Assembly: GCA_051871515.1 (NCBI GenBank)
Contig: JBJECY010000020.1
Location: forward strand, 1-18,353
Direction: 5' to 3'
Length of the DNA: 18,353 nt
Origin: SFTJ01 sp051871515
Lineage (GTDB): Bacteria > Bacteroidota > Bacteroidia > Bacteroidales > Muribaculaceae
Shown: positions 6,921 through 14,623 of the stretch, piece after piece
How the letters are laid out: every line of letters starts with the position of its first letter
Numbering within the stretch: position 1 is the stretch's first letter
The notes under the pieces: generated by a model
The model's database searches: none
What the model was told of the DNA's origin: nothing
What the model saw: the letters and a program-made list of their open reading frames with translations, nothing else
Translations under genes and position numbers: made by a program

Positions 6921-6958
6921 CAGTGTTAAACTTATTACTAAATTTAACACCTATTATC

Positions 6959-9229
6959 ATGAAACGATTCATATCTTACATTATATCATTGCTTATATGC
7001 GCCGTGGCACAAGCACAGCTGCCTCACGACTTTCGCTCAGAGCAGATAGCATTGTGCCCGCAGCAAGTATCGTGTCAGCCCGGTGATACGGTGACGGTAT
7101 TGGGGCAGGTGACCTGCCTTGCTGCTAACCGCATTGAGCCTTACAGCAATTATCTTTACATTGAACTTATCAACCCCAACGATTCTATAGTGGTTCGTCA
7201 GAAGGTATCATGCAAGAACAAAGGTTCTTTTGCAGCAGCCCTGCCGATTGACCAGCTTGGCGCTTACGGCGTGTACTACATCAGAGCATACACACAACTC
7301 ATGCGCAACTTCTCGCACGAATCGTTTGCCCTGCAACCATTGTTGGTGGGTCAATCGTTCCCCGACTTCGACCCCATCACCACCGACGGCGTGAAGTGCA
7401 CCGTAGTGCCCCACGGCGGGCACCTCTGCTCGGGCGCACCACAGAACATCACTATTCGTGTGGCAAACTACCTCAACGACCCGTTGAGCAACATTCCCTT
7501 GGCACTGACCACCGAAAACGGCGACACCATAGCCACTCAATGCACATCGGCCTCAGGCCTTGCCGTGATGTCGTTCATTCCTCAACCCAATGTGAAATAC
7601 ACAATGAATCTGGTGTATGAGAGGGTCAAGAAAGTGTTCCCAATGCAAGGTTGCAACGATGCTCAGCCCATTGTGAAAGCTTCACTCAAGGGTTCGCAAG
7701 TGGCATTTTCCATTCTTGGCGGCACTACTGATGTGCAACAATTGCAATTGTACACCTACGACCGCCTCAACGGCATCTCGCACATAGCCATCAACCGCCT
7801 TGCCGGTTCTTTCAAGCTGGCCAACGCCCCGCAAATGATTACCCTCTTTCTCACCGACGCAAAAACCAACCTTTTGGCACAATGCACCGTGATGGCTCGT
7901 GGCGAAGAAACACCTCAACCGGCTTTGCCACAGACGGCTGCGATAGGTGAACCCTTAACCCTGCCCAACCTTGGCGACAATGCCAATGTGATGGCTCGGC
8001 TGGTGCCAATGAATGCCCGCTGGGTGGAGCACGCCGAGAGTCAATTGCTCTACCTCTCTGACCTTCAGTCGCCGCTGCCATTCCCCGAGAACTGCTACAC
8101 TCTACCTGAGCATCAACGCGATGCCGAATTAATGGCTTGGATGGGCACAGCCTCGTTCAAGCGATTCAACATAGCCGATGCCGTGAAGCAAGACACTGCC
8201 ATCTACACGTTCCTGCCCGAAGATGTGATGTATTTTCAAGGAAAGATTGAATCACATTCAAAAAAGCCATTCAACAATGGCTCGTTGGTGGCATTTAACA
8301 CTGAGAACAATGCCGTGTATAATGCCGAGCTCAACAAAAATGGTGAGTTCACCATTGCCGTTGACGACTTCGACGACGGCACATGTTTCTTTTTGCAAGC
8401 CGTAAACAAGAAGAATAAGCCCGAGGCAATGTATGTGAGAATCAACGATGACACCTACCCGGCTTTTCAATTAGCAGAGCGCAAAATTTTGGAAAAAAAC
8501 CTTTATGTCAAAACAGAAGTAACCTACGCAGGCGGCAACTGGGATAAGCAGCAATTGCCCGAAATCACTGTGAAGGCTCACACAAAATATGACAACCTAC
8601 ATTCCACAACTCGCTTCTACGGGCACGCCTATAAGGACCGCAAGACGATTGAAGAACGCGGTTTCCTCACACTTTATGATATACTGAAGGACATTCACGG
8701 CATTTCAATCCGGAGAGTTGCCAAAACCGAAGACGAGAACGGCGGATTCGACGACCCAATATCGGGAAACAAAAGGCAGGAGACTGGTGGAAATTCGTCA
8801 GACCCTAAGGATAGTAGAGTCGAAATCGATTATGCCATATTCTCGTCGAGAGGTCCAAGTTCATTGGGCAAGAAAGCGAATCAAGTGGTGATGCTCATCA
8901 ACGGACAGCGCACGCCAGAACCACTATCGAGCCTGTTGCAGATGTCGTCGTTCGAAATAGAATCGGTGGAATACCTGCGCCCTTGGCAAGCCCTCTCCTA
9001 CACGTTTGGTGCCCTGACGGGCGCCATCAACGTGGTGACACGCAACTACGAGAAACCTCGTGACGTGAAGTCGAAAGGCACATTGTACACACCAATAGGA
9101 TTAAGCCACCAGGCAACAGACACCTTGCCGGTTGCCGACAAACCAGGCAAATATCGCTTGATAGTGGATGTGGTATCACCTTCAGGCATACACTCTTACG
9201 AAAGCATTGTGACTGCATTGGCAAAATAA
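6959..9229 (+). CDS. MG2-like / TonB-receptor plug domain protein without beta-barrel
   Basis: A 756-residue exported protein with signal peptide MKRFISYIISLLICAVAQAQ (cleavage after A19 or Q20). Residues 25-130 look like an alpha-2-macroglobulin MG2-type beta domain (CQPGDTVTVLGQV). Residues 145-310 are another Ig-like stretch. Residues 531-697 resemble a TonB-dependent receptor plug: LPEITVKA, GFLTLYDILKDIHGISI, VVMLINGQ and FEIESVEYLRP, then YTFGALTGAINVVTRN. A polar insert at about 590-640 splits the plug. Only 60 residues follow it, so the ~500-residue barrel of a true receptor is absent. Such barrel-less proteins recur in Bacteroidota with unknown roles. It is predicted periplasmic or peripheral to the outer membrane; transport on its own is unlikely. 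ATG 6959 gives a proper signal peptide downstream of the -7 box. A good terminator follows. Confidence 0.75.
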   Translation: MKRFISYIISLLICAVAQAQLPHDFRSEQIALCPQQVSCQPGDTVTVLGQVTCLAANRIEPYSNYLYIELINPNDSIVVRQKVSCKNKGSFAAALPIDQLGAYGVYYIRAYTQLMRNFSHESFALQPLLVGQSFPDFDPITTDGVKCTVVPHGGHLCSGAPQNITIRVANYLNDPLSNIPLALTTENGDTIATQCTSASGLAVMSFIPQPNVKYTMNLVYERVKKVFPMQGCNDAQPIVKASLKGSQVAFSILGGTTDVQQLQLYTYDRLNGISHIAINRLAGSFKLANAPQMITLFLTDAKTNLLAQCTVMARGEETPQPALPQTAAIGEPLTLPNLGDNANVMARLVPMNARWVEHAESQLLYLSDLQSPLPFPENCYTLPEHQRDAELMAWMGTASFKRFNIADAVKQDTAIYTFLPEDVMYFQGKIESHSKKPFNNGSLVAFNTENNAVYNAELNKNGEFTIAVDDFDDGTCFFLQAVNKKNKPEAMYVRINDDTYPAFQLAERKILEKNLYVKTEVTYAGGNWDKQQLPEITVKAHTKYDNLHSTTRFYGHAYKDRKTIEERGFLTLYDILKDIHGISIRRVAKTEDENGGFDDPISGNKRQETGGNSSDPKDSRVEIDYAIFSSRGPSSLGKKANQVVMLINGQRTPEPLSSLLQMSSFEIESVEYLRPWQALSYTFGALTGAINVVTRNYEKPRDVKSKGTLYTPIGLSHQATDTLPVADKPGKYRLIVDVVSPSGIHSYESIVTALAK

Positions 9230-9269
9230 CGCGCACGTTTGCAACAAACCGCGCTGCAACACATAAACT

Positions 9270-9325
9270 CAAGGTCGGGCGACAAAAGAAACACCTGCAT
9301 GTCACCCGGCCTTGATTGTTCTCTT
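9270..9325 (+). terminator. Intrinsic terminator after the MG2/plug gene
   Basis: CAAGGTCGGGCGAC (9270-9283) pairs with GTCACCCGGCCTTG (9301-9314): fourteen positions with one G-U and one mismatch, 17-nt loop. T-rich ATTGTTCTCTT follows. It lies 40 nt past the stop codon. Confidence 0.75.
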
Positions 9326-9342
9326 GTGCACACTTATATTTC

Positions 9343-9369
9343 TGAGATAAACGAGAATAATTGAGATAA
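9343..9369 (+). promoter_or_regulatory. Paired TGAGATAA direct repeats upstream of GH43
   Basis: TGAGATAA occurs at 9343-9350 and again at 9362-9369, start to start 19 bp, just upstream of the -7 box. Two identical half-sites about two helical turns apart in the -33 region suggest an activator site, perhaps for a glycan-responsive regulator. The inference rests on position and repetition only. Confidence 0.35.
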
Positions 9370-9375
9370 TTTGTT

Positions 9376-9383
9376 TACATTTG
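9376..9383 (+). promoter_or_regulatory. Bacteroides-type -7 element (TACATTTG) of the GH43 gene
   Basis: TACATTTG fits TAnnTTTG exactly and lies 47 nt before the ATG. No TTTG is found 19-21 nt upstream; that place is occupied by the TGAGATAA repeats, consistent with an activator-dependent promoter. Confidence 0.55.
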
Positions 9384-9430
9384 CATCGTGAAATAAGTGC
9401 TTAACCAACCCCAAACCAACTAAAAAACTC

Positions 9431-10873
9431 ATGAACCGCAAATTACACACTTACGCATTACTGCCGTTGGCAGTAGTAATTATGGCATCTGTGACATCGT
9501 TTACAAGCTGCTCCTCAGTGGGTGGCAAAGCGGCTTCGTCGCCAATTGCCGGAACCACCTCACACATTACTAACGGTGCCCTTAACCCCATAGTGCCGCC
9601 GGGAGTGTATATAGCCGACCCTGAGGCTCGCGTGATGCCCGACGGACGCATTTATGTGTACGGCTCGCGCGACCTACCACAATACGCTTGGTGCTCAAAG
9701 GCTTACCATGTGCTCTCAACCGACGATATGGTGAACTGGCACATCGAGCAATTCTCGTTTGCCACCGACGGCCCCGGCAAACAAGCCGACTACACTACCC
9801 GCGAACTATATGCCCCCGATTGCATCTATCACAACGGGCAATACTATCTCTATTATTGCCTGTCGGGCGACAAAGCCGACGATGAGGGCGTTGCCGTCAG
9901 CAACTCGCCCTACGGCCCATTCCGCAACGGCAAAATCATAAAAGGCGCTGAGGGCATCGACCCCTCGGTATTTATCGACGACGATGGTCAAGCCTATCTC
10001 TATTGGGGTCAGGCTTATGCCAAAGGCGCCAAGCTGAGCCGCGACATGACCCGTTTGGAGGGAGCTATCAGCGACAGTCTGCTCACCTACGAGGTACACG
10101 CCTTCAACGAGGCAAGCTCAGTGCGCAAACGCGGCGGCATATATTACTATATCTACGGCGGACATCAACGCCACGGCGAGAGCAACTGTGCCACACTCAA
10201 CTATGCCACCTCAACATCGCCGCTGGGCCCATTCACCTATCGTGGCGTGATAATTGACAACTACAACACACACGCCAACGTGGTGAACAACCACGGCTCG
10301 ATAGTGGAAATCAACGGCAATTGGTATATCTTTTACCACCGCCCCACCCACGGCTCGCCAACCATGCGCAAAGTGTGCATTGAACCCATCAGATTTAACC
10401 CCGACGGCACCATTCAGGAGGTGGAAATGACCACGCAGGGCGTGGGCGGCCCGCTCGACCCGTTTATGCGCATGGATGCCGCTCGCGCCTGCCAACTCAG
10501 CGGCAACCTCACTGTGCGATGCCGCCGACCCGAACACGACATCCCCGTGGAATACCTTGCCAACATACGCCACGGCGACACAGCCTTCTGGCGATACTAC
10601 GACTTCAGCAAAAACAGCATCTCGCACTTTATGTGCAAGACCTGGGGAAACACCCTCGACTGCGACATTGAGATTCGCCTCGACTCGCCGCAAGGCACGC
10701 TGCTGGGCACATGTCATGTTGGCGCTATGCAAGGCGAAGTGGCTTATGAAATCCACAGCACCAACGTGGCAAAAGCACAGAGTGTGCACGCACTGGTGCT
10801 GGTGTTCAAAAGCCCTTCGGGCAAAACCGATGCCGACCTCATGAACCTTGAATGGCTGCGATTCACCAAATAA
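9431..10873 (+). CDS. Glycoside hydrolase family 43 lipoprotein with CBM6-like C-terminus
   Basis: A 480-residue secreted lipoprotein; the signal ends in SFTSC with C27 as likely lipid site. Residues 55-335 form a GH43 five-bladed propeller. The inverting catalytic triad is visible: general base D63 (YIADPEARV), pKa modulator D177 (GIDPSVFIDDDG) and general acid E227 (FNEASSV). FYHRPTHG (301-308) is another family segment. Residues 350-480 look like a CBM6-type beta-sandwich (GDTAFWRYYDF, NLEWLRF), a common fusion. GH43 enzymes release arabinose or xylose from arabinan, arabinoxylan or arabinogalactan. The subfamily and true substrate cannot be fixed here. The lipid anchor suggests outer-membrane or surface location. 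The nearby GH97 suggests shared glycan use, but no SusC/SusD is adjacent. Confidence 0.9.
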   Translation: MNRKLHTYALLPLAVVIMASVTSFTSCSSVGGKAASSPIAGTTSHITNGALNPIVPPGVYIADPEARVMPDGRIYVYGSRDLPQYAWCSKAYHVLSTDDMVNWHIEQFSFATDGPGKQADYTTRELYAPDCIYHNGQYYLYYCLSGDKADDEGVAVSNSPYGPFRNGKIIKGAEGIDPSVFIDDDGQAYLYWGQAYAKGAKLSRDMTRLEGAISDSLLTYEVHAFNEASSVRKRGGIYYYIYGGHQRHGESNCATLNYATSTSPLGPFTYRGVIIDNYNTHANVVNNHGSIVEINGNWYIFYHRPTHGSPTMRKVCIEPIRFNPDGTIQEVEMTTQGVGGPLDPFMRMDAARACQLSGNLTVRCRRPEHDIPVEYLANIRHGDTAFWRYYDFSKNSISHFMCKTWGNTLDCDIEIRLDSPQGTLLGTCHVGAMQGEVAYEIHSTNVAKAQSVHALVLVFKSPSGKTDADLMNLEWLRFTK

Positions 10874-10921
10874 TCGCCGTCTGATTCTCGGGGCATTTTC
10901 CACAATTTTTGGCTCTTAAAT

Positions 10922-10952
10922 TTTGCATCATCGTTTCTTTTTCATACCTTTG
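10922..10952 (+). promoter_or_regulatory. Strong promoter of the AAA-DUF4143 gene
   Basis: TTTG (10922-10925), 19 nt, then TACCTTTG (10945-10952): both boxes match the Bacteroidota consensus exactly at correct spacing. Transcription should start at about 10957-10960, right at the first copy of the 20-bp repeat. The leader would be about 90 nt. Confidence 0.75.
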
Positions 10953-10958
10953 GCACAG

Positions 10959-10978
10959 AAAGTCGCCCGAAAAAGTGT
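10959..10978 (+). repeat. 20-bp direct repeat copy 1 in ATPase leader
   Basis: AAAGTCGCCCGAAAAAGTGT, identical to the copy at 10992-11011. It begins at the predicted transcription start of the ATPase gene. The period is 33 bp, leaving a 13-nt spacer. Confidence 0.85.
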
Positions 10979-10991
10979 AACAAATCGCTAA

Positions 10992-11011
10992 AAAGTCGCC
11001 CGAAAAAGTGT
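10992..11011 (+). repeat. 20-bp direct repeat copy 2 in ATPase leader
   Basis: Perfect second copy of 10959-10978, 37 nt before the ATPase start codon. Both copies keep the same orientation. Only two copies exist in the window. Confidence 0.85.
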
Positions 11012-11048
11012 TAAAAACCTAATATTCAACATAATATCATTTGCCACA

Positions 11049-12380
11049 ATGTTCAAAAGAAAAATCGATGAAATATTAAGTAACTGGAAGAGCAATCCCA
11101 ATAGAAAACCATTGGTGATTAAAGGTTGTCGGCAATGTGGAAAAACAAGTTCGGTGAAAGAATTTGCAAAAAATCACTATAAGCACATAGTATATCTTGA
11201 TTTCCACGAAAACAAAGAGTTGCGCACAATATTTACCGGTTCTTTAGAAGTTGACTATTTGACAATGCTCATTTCGGCAGCCATTAGAGATGCCATATTT
11301 GTTGCAAACAAAACATGTATCATATTTGACGAAATACAAGAGTGTCCACAAGCAAGAACTTCACTAAAGTATTTCAACCTCGATGGGCGATTTGACATTA
11401 TTTGCACGGGGTCGCTGCTTGGAGTTAACGGATATTCATCGGGGAACACCAATGATGAAACAGCATCAGTGCCAGTTGGATTTGAACAAATAGTGGAAAT
11501 GTATCCAATGGATTTTGAGGAATGGTTATGGGCAAACGAAATAACTAAGCCTGTGTTTGATTTCCTCAGTAAATCATATCGCAACGAAACACCAATACCT
11601 GATGCATTACACAATCGTATGCGCCAGTTACTGAATGAATATTTGGTTGTAGGAGGTATGCCAGAAGTGGTTAAAACATTTATGCAGACCCACAATCTGA
11701 ACCAAACGTTAGCGCTGCAACGCAACATTGTTGATGAATACAAAATGGACATGATAAAATATGCAAACCGTGAAGATAGAGCCAAAATTCGCGAGTGCTT
11801 TGAATCTATTCCTCGACAATTAAGTCGCGACAACAAAAAATTCACCTATTCGGTGGTTCGAAAAGGCGGACGCAGCAAAGACTACAAAAGCAGCCTGCAA
11901 TGGATTGAAGACGCCGGTATAGTGCGCAGGTGTTACAACCTGTCGATAACCGGATTGCCGCTAAGCGGTAATGCTATGACCGACTGCTTTAAAGTGTATA
12001 TGGCCGACACGGGTTTGTTTATCAGCATGCTCGACGACGGCACACAATTCGATGTTCTCCAAGGACGGTTAGACAGCTATAAAGGTGCCATCTATGAAAA
12101 CATAATGGCTGACATTCTTGGCAAAATGGGTCGTAAACTATATTATTTTCAAAAAAGCGATAGTCTGGAAATTGATTTTGTAATACGACTCAACGGCGAA
12201 TGTGTTCCGATTGAATGTAAAGCCCGCACAGGCAACGCCAAGTCATTAAAAACACTGCTTAAGCACCCCGAAAAATACCATGTAACCCACGCCGTTAAAT
12301 GCGGCAATTATAATGTTGGGCGACAGGATAATGTGCTCACCATTCCTTTCTACATGGCATTCTTGCTTCGCGATTTGTAA
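11049..12380 (+). CDS. AAA family ATPase with C-terminal DUF4143 domain
   Basis: A 443-residue cytosolic protein of the AAA_14/DUF4143 ATPase type. Walker A is GCRQCGKT (26-33; most members have GARQVGKT). Walker B is CIIFDEIQ (90-97), followed by a sensor-like IICTGSLLG (118-125). Residues 190-300 form a winged-helix-like linker (EYLVVGGMPEVV). The DUF4143 end holds a PD-(D/E)xK-like pattern: E374 and D376 (LEIDFVI), E389 and K391 (PIECKA). The family is widespread, often in many copies per genome; its function is not settled, with defence, nucleic-acid handling and toxin-like roles proposed. Visible base composition is AT-richer than the flanking glycosidase genes (one 60-base line is 35% GC), suggesting a separate origin. 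It is a single gene with its own promoter and repeat-bearing leader. Full length, no frameshift. Confidence 0.9.
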   Translation: MFKRKIDEILSNWKSNPNRKPLVIKGCRQCGKTSSVKEFAKNHYKHIVYLDFHENKELRTIFTGSLEVDYLTMLISAAIRDAIFVANKTCIIFDEIQECPQARTSLKYFNLDGRFDIICTGSLLGVNGYSSGNTNDETASVPVGFEQIVEMYPMDFEEWLWANEITKPVFDFLSKSYRNETPIPDALHNRMRQLLNEYLVVGGMPEVVKTFMQTHNLNQTLALQRNIVDEYKMDMIKYANREDRAKIRECFESIPRQLSRDNKKFTYSVVRKGGRSKDYKSSLQWIEDAGIVRRCYNLSITGLPLSGNAMTDCFKVYMADTGLFISMLDDGTQFDVLQGRLDSYKGAIYENIMADILGKMGRKLYYFQKSDSLEIDFVIRLNGECVPIECKARTGNAKSLKTLLKHPEKYHVTHAVKCGNYNVGRQDNVLTIPFYMAFLLRDL

Positions 12381-12445
12381 GCAATATTGCGCCTCGGTGG
12401 ATTGCCTAATCATAAGAAACTGCAACAGATTAGTAAGAATATTCA

Positions 12446-12476
12446 TTTGCGCTCACTGCGCAACAAAGTAAATTTG
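12446..12476 (+). promoter_or_regulatory. Strong promoter of the GH97 gene
   Basis: TTTG (12446-12449), 19 nt, TAAATTTG (12469-12476): exact matches at exact spacing. The ATG at 12521 gives a leader of about 37 nt. The upstream in-frame GTG at 12476 overlaps the -7 box and so cannot be the start. Confidence 0.75.
12447..12463. promoter_or_regulatory. Possible operator: TTGCGC-N5-GCGCAA inside the GH97 promoter
   Basis: A perfect 6-bp inverted repeat (12447-12452 and 12458-12463) with a 5-nt centre overlaps the -33 box and fills much of the spacer. Symmetry and position fit a repressor site. With no T-run after it, it is a poor terminator. Confidence 0.4.
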
Positions 12477-12520
12477 TGAAAGAGAAAAAGCGCCTTCTTA
12501 TTAACCCAAATATTACAAAA

Positions 12521-14479
12521 ATGAACAAGATTAAAGCTAAACTATCTTTGATGGTGTTGATGGTGCTGTGCACATGGCAAGCGTTGCCGGCGCAAAGCAC
12601 TGCGGCGGCAGAGGGCCGTCAGGCTGCACAAATCAACGTGCAGGTCAATGCTCAAAGACAATTGGTGTTTGAGGTTACTTACAACGGGGTCAAGGTGATT
12701 GAGGCATCGCCTCTGGGCATCACCGTTGACAATTGCCCCTTGGGCAGCAACGTGAAAGAGCTGCGCACCGTTGCCAATCAAGGCAACCTCACCACCTACA
12801 ACATTGAGCACGCCAACGGAGCACGTCTGATGCTTGAAACACGCACCTTCAACGACGGCATTGCGCTGCGCTACCACATCCCTGCCCCCGGAGCGGTGTG
12901 CATCTACGACGAACTCACCTCGTTCTCGTTCCCTTCGCAAACCCACGTTTGGTATGCCAGCGGCCCGTTTCAATACGGATGGCTGCAACAATACCAGGAA
13001 CGCAACACCGACGACATCAAAGGCGAACTGCTGGCACCGCCTGCCACTTTCCGTCTGCCGCAGGGCATCTATGCCGCCATCACCGAGGCTAACCTGTTTA
13101 ACTATCACGGCGCCGTGCTGCTTGGCTCAGCAGCAAATTGCGTGAAGTTTGGCTACGTTGAGAACAAAGGACACATGGTGTCGGGCGTAATCACCGGCTT
13201 GCCACACCCAAAATATTGGCATGAGGTGGTGAAGGACGTGCCTTGGGTGGCATATCCCAAAGAGGGCGCACAAGAGGTGGTGACACCGTGGCGCGTGCTT
13301 ATGCTTGCTCCCGACCTCAATGGACTGGTGAACAACGGCATTATGGCGCAGGTGTGCGACCGCCCTGACAGCACCCTGTTTCCGCAAGGAGCCAACACCG
13401 AATGGATTAAGCCGGGCAGAGCATCGTTCACATGGCTGGTTGAAGGCCCCAACCGCCTGAGTATTGCCAACCACAAAAAATACGTTGACGGATGCTCGGA
13501 ACTGGGCATTGAATCGGTGGTGGTTGACGACGGATGGGAGCTGTGGCAACAAACCGAGAAAGACGCCAACGGCCGCAACAAATGGCAAATGCTGAAAGAA
13601 CTGGTTGACTACGCACGCCCAAAGAACGTGAATATCTGGGTGTGGCGCGCCTCATCGCCACGTCACGGCAACCACACCGATGCCGGACTTATTGACCCCG
13701 ACGAACGAGCCGACTTCATGAAAAAATGCGCCGAGGCAGGCGTGAAGGGCTTGAAAATCGACTTCTTCCACACCGAAAACCTCTTCACCGTGAATCTGAT
13801 GGAAGATATACTCAAAGCTGCCGCAAAAGAGAAACTGATGGTGATTTTCCACGGAGTGAACAAGCCCACAGGCGACTCTTATACCTACCCCAACCTGCTT
13901 GCAAAAGAGGCTGTGCGCGGCCTTGAATGTGTGGGCGGCGAAAACAGCTGGGCACCCGGTCCACCGTGGCCCTATCACGACACCGTGCTGCCATTCACAC
14001 GCTGGCTGGTGGGCGCTGCCGACTATACACCGCTTAACTTCCGCGGATTTTGCCACCCGTCGGTTACGTTTGCCCATCAACTGTCGTCAATCTACATGTT
14101 CACCTCGCCGATGCTCATCTTCTCAGCCGACATGGAGGACATGCTCACCTCGCCCGGACGCTCGTTCATAGAAAGCGTGCCCGTGACGTGGGACCAAACA
14201 GTGGTGCTTCCGCAAAGCGAAATCGGCAAAATAGCTGCCTTGGCACGACGCAAAGGCGACGTGTGGTATCTCACCGTGCTCAACGGCGAACAAGAACGCA
14301 CCTTTGATGCCCGACTGGACTTCCTGCCAAAAGGCAACTACACAATGGAAATAGCCACCGACGCACCCGATAACCGCAAACTCATTCAGGTGAAAAGCCG
14401 CAAAGTGCGCAGCGGCGCACGCCTGCAAGAACCGCTGATGAGCGGCGGCGGCTTCGTTGCCCGCTTCACCCGCCGATAA
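12521..14479 (+). CDS. Glycoside hydrolase family 97, retaining alpha-galactosidase type
   Basis: A 652-residue exported enzyme with signal peptide MNKIKAKLSLMVLMVLCTWQ, cleaved about at A25 (ALPAQ). Residues 35-290 form the GH97 N-terminal beta-sandwich. A central (beta/alpha)8 barrel spans about 295-560, and a C-terminal beta domain follows to 652. GH97 has inverting alpha-glucosidases (SusB) and retaining alpha-galactosidases (BtGH97b), split by catalytic residues. Here D414 in GLKIDFF occupies the place of the retaining nucleophile, and E469 (RGLEC) lies 55 residues on, matching the acid/base spacing reported for BtGH97b. I therefore predict a retaining alpha-galactosidase-like activity; substrate preference is inferred. 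Calcium-binding glutamates are not assigned. It has its own strong promoter with a possible operator, and is convergent with the TonB receptor gene. Confidence 0.92.
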   Translation: MNKIKAKLSLMVLMVLCTWQALPAQSTAAAEGRQAAQINVQVNAQRQLVFEVTYNGVKVIEASPLGITVDNCPLGSNVKELRTVANQGNLTTYNIEHANGARLMLETRTFNDGIALRYHIPAPGAVCIYDELTSFSFPSQTHVWYASGPFQYGWLQQYQERNTDDIKGELLAPPATFRLPQGIYAAITEANLFNYHGAVLLGSAANCVKFGYVENKGHMVSGVITGLPHPKYWHEVVKDVPWVAYPKEGAQEVVTPWRVLMLAPDLNGLVNNGIMAQVCDRPDSTLFPQGANTEWIKPGRASFTWLVEGPNRLSIANHKKYVDGCSELGIESVVVDDGWELWQQTEKDANGRNKWQMLKELVDYARPKNVNIWVWRASSPRHGNHTDAGLIDPDERADFMKKCAEAGVKGLKIDFFHTENLFTVNLMEDILKAAAKEKLMVIFHGVNKPTGDSYTYPNLLAKEAVRGLECVGGENSWAPGPPWPYHDTVLPFTRWLVGAADYTPLNFRGFCHPSVTFAHQLSSIYMFTSPMLIFSADMEDMLTSPGRSFIESVPVTWDQTVVLPQSEIGKIAALARRKGDVWYLTVLNGEQERTFDARLDFLPKGNYTMEIATDAPDNRKLIQVKSRKVRSGARLQEPLMSGGGFVARFTRR

Positions 14480-14577
14480 CCGACAATTCCTGATTCGACG
14501 AAGCAACTGCCATACCGCGAAATTTCCGATTCGATACGAATTTATTCTGATACTTCAGATTGTTTCCCTAATACTAC

Positions 14578-14618
14578 GCAGCCCTGACAGAGCCACAATC
14601 ACGCTCCGCCAGGGCTGC
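14578..14618. terminator. Bidirectional terminator between convergent genes
   Basis: GCAGCCCTG (14578-14586) pairs with CAGGGCTGC (14610-14618), with inner GAGC/GCTC pairing (14590-14593, 14603-14606). T-rich bases are weak on either side. It sits between the GH97 stop (14479) and the receptor stop (14624), so it can serve both strands. Confidence 0.55.
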
Positions 14619-14623
14619 CAGCG

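Noticed and set aside
6788..6958. N-terminal extension of the MG2/plug protein from ATG 6788
   Set aside because: It starts within the hairpin and upstream of the -7 box, and would bury the clear signal peptide at 6959.
10211..10903. Minus-strand open frame of 230 codons
   Set aside because: It lies opposite the GH43 gene; its length reflects GC-rich codon bias of GH43, and the product shows no family features.
10959..11011. Two direct repeats with a 13-nt spacer as a minimal CRISPR
   Set aside because: Spacer far too short, only two copies, no cas genes, and location in a gene leader.
9431..14479. A polysaccharide utilisation locus spanning GH43 and GH97
   Set aside because: No SusC/SusD pair or hybrid sensor is present, each gene has its own promoter, and an unrelated ATPase lies between them.
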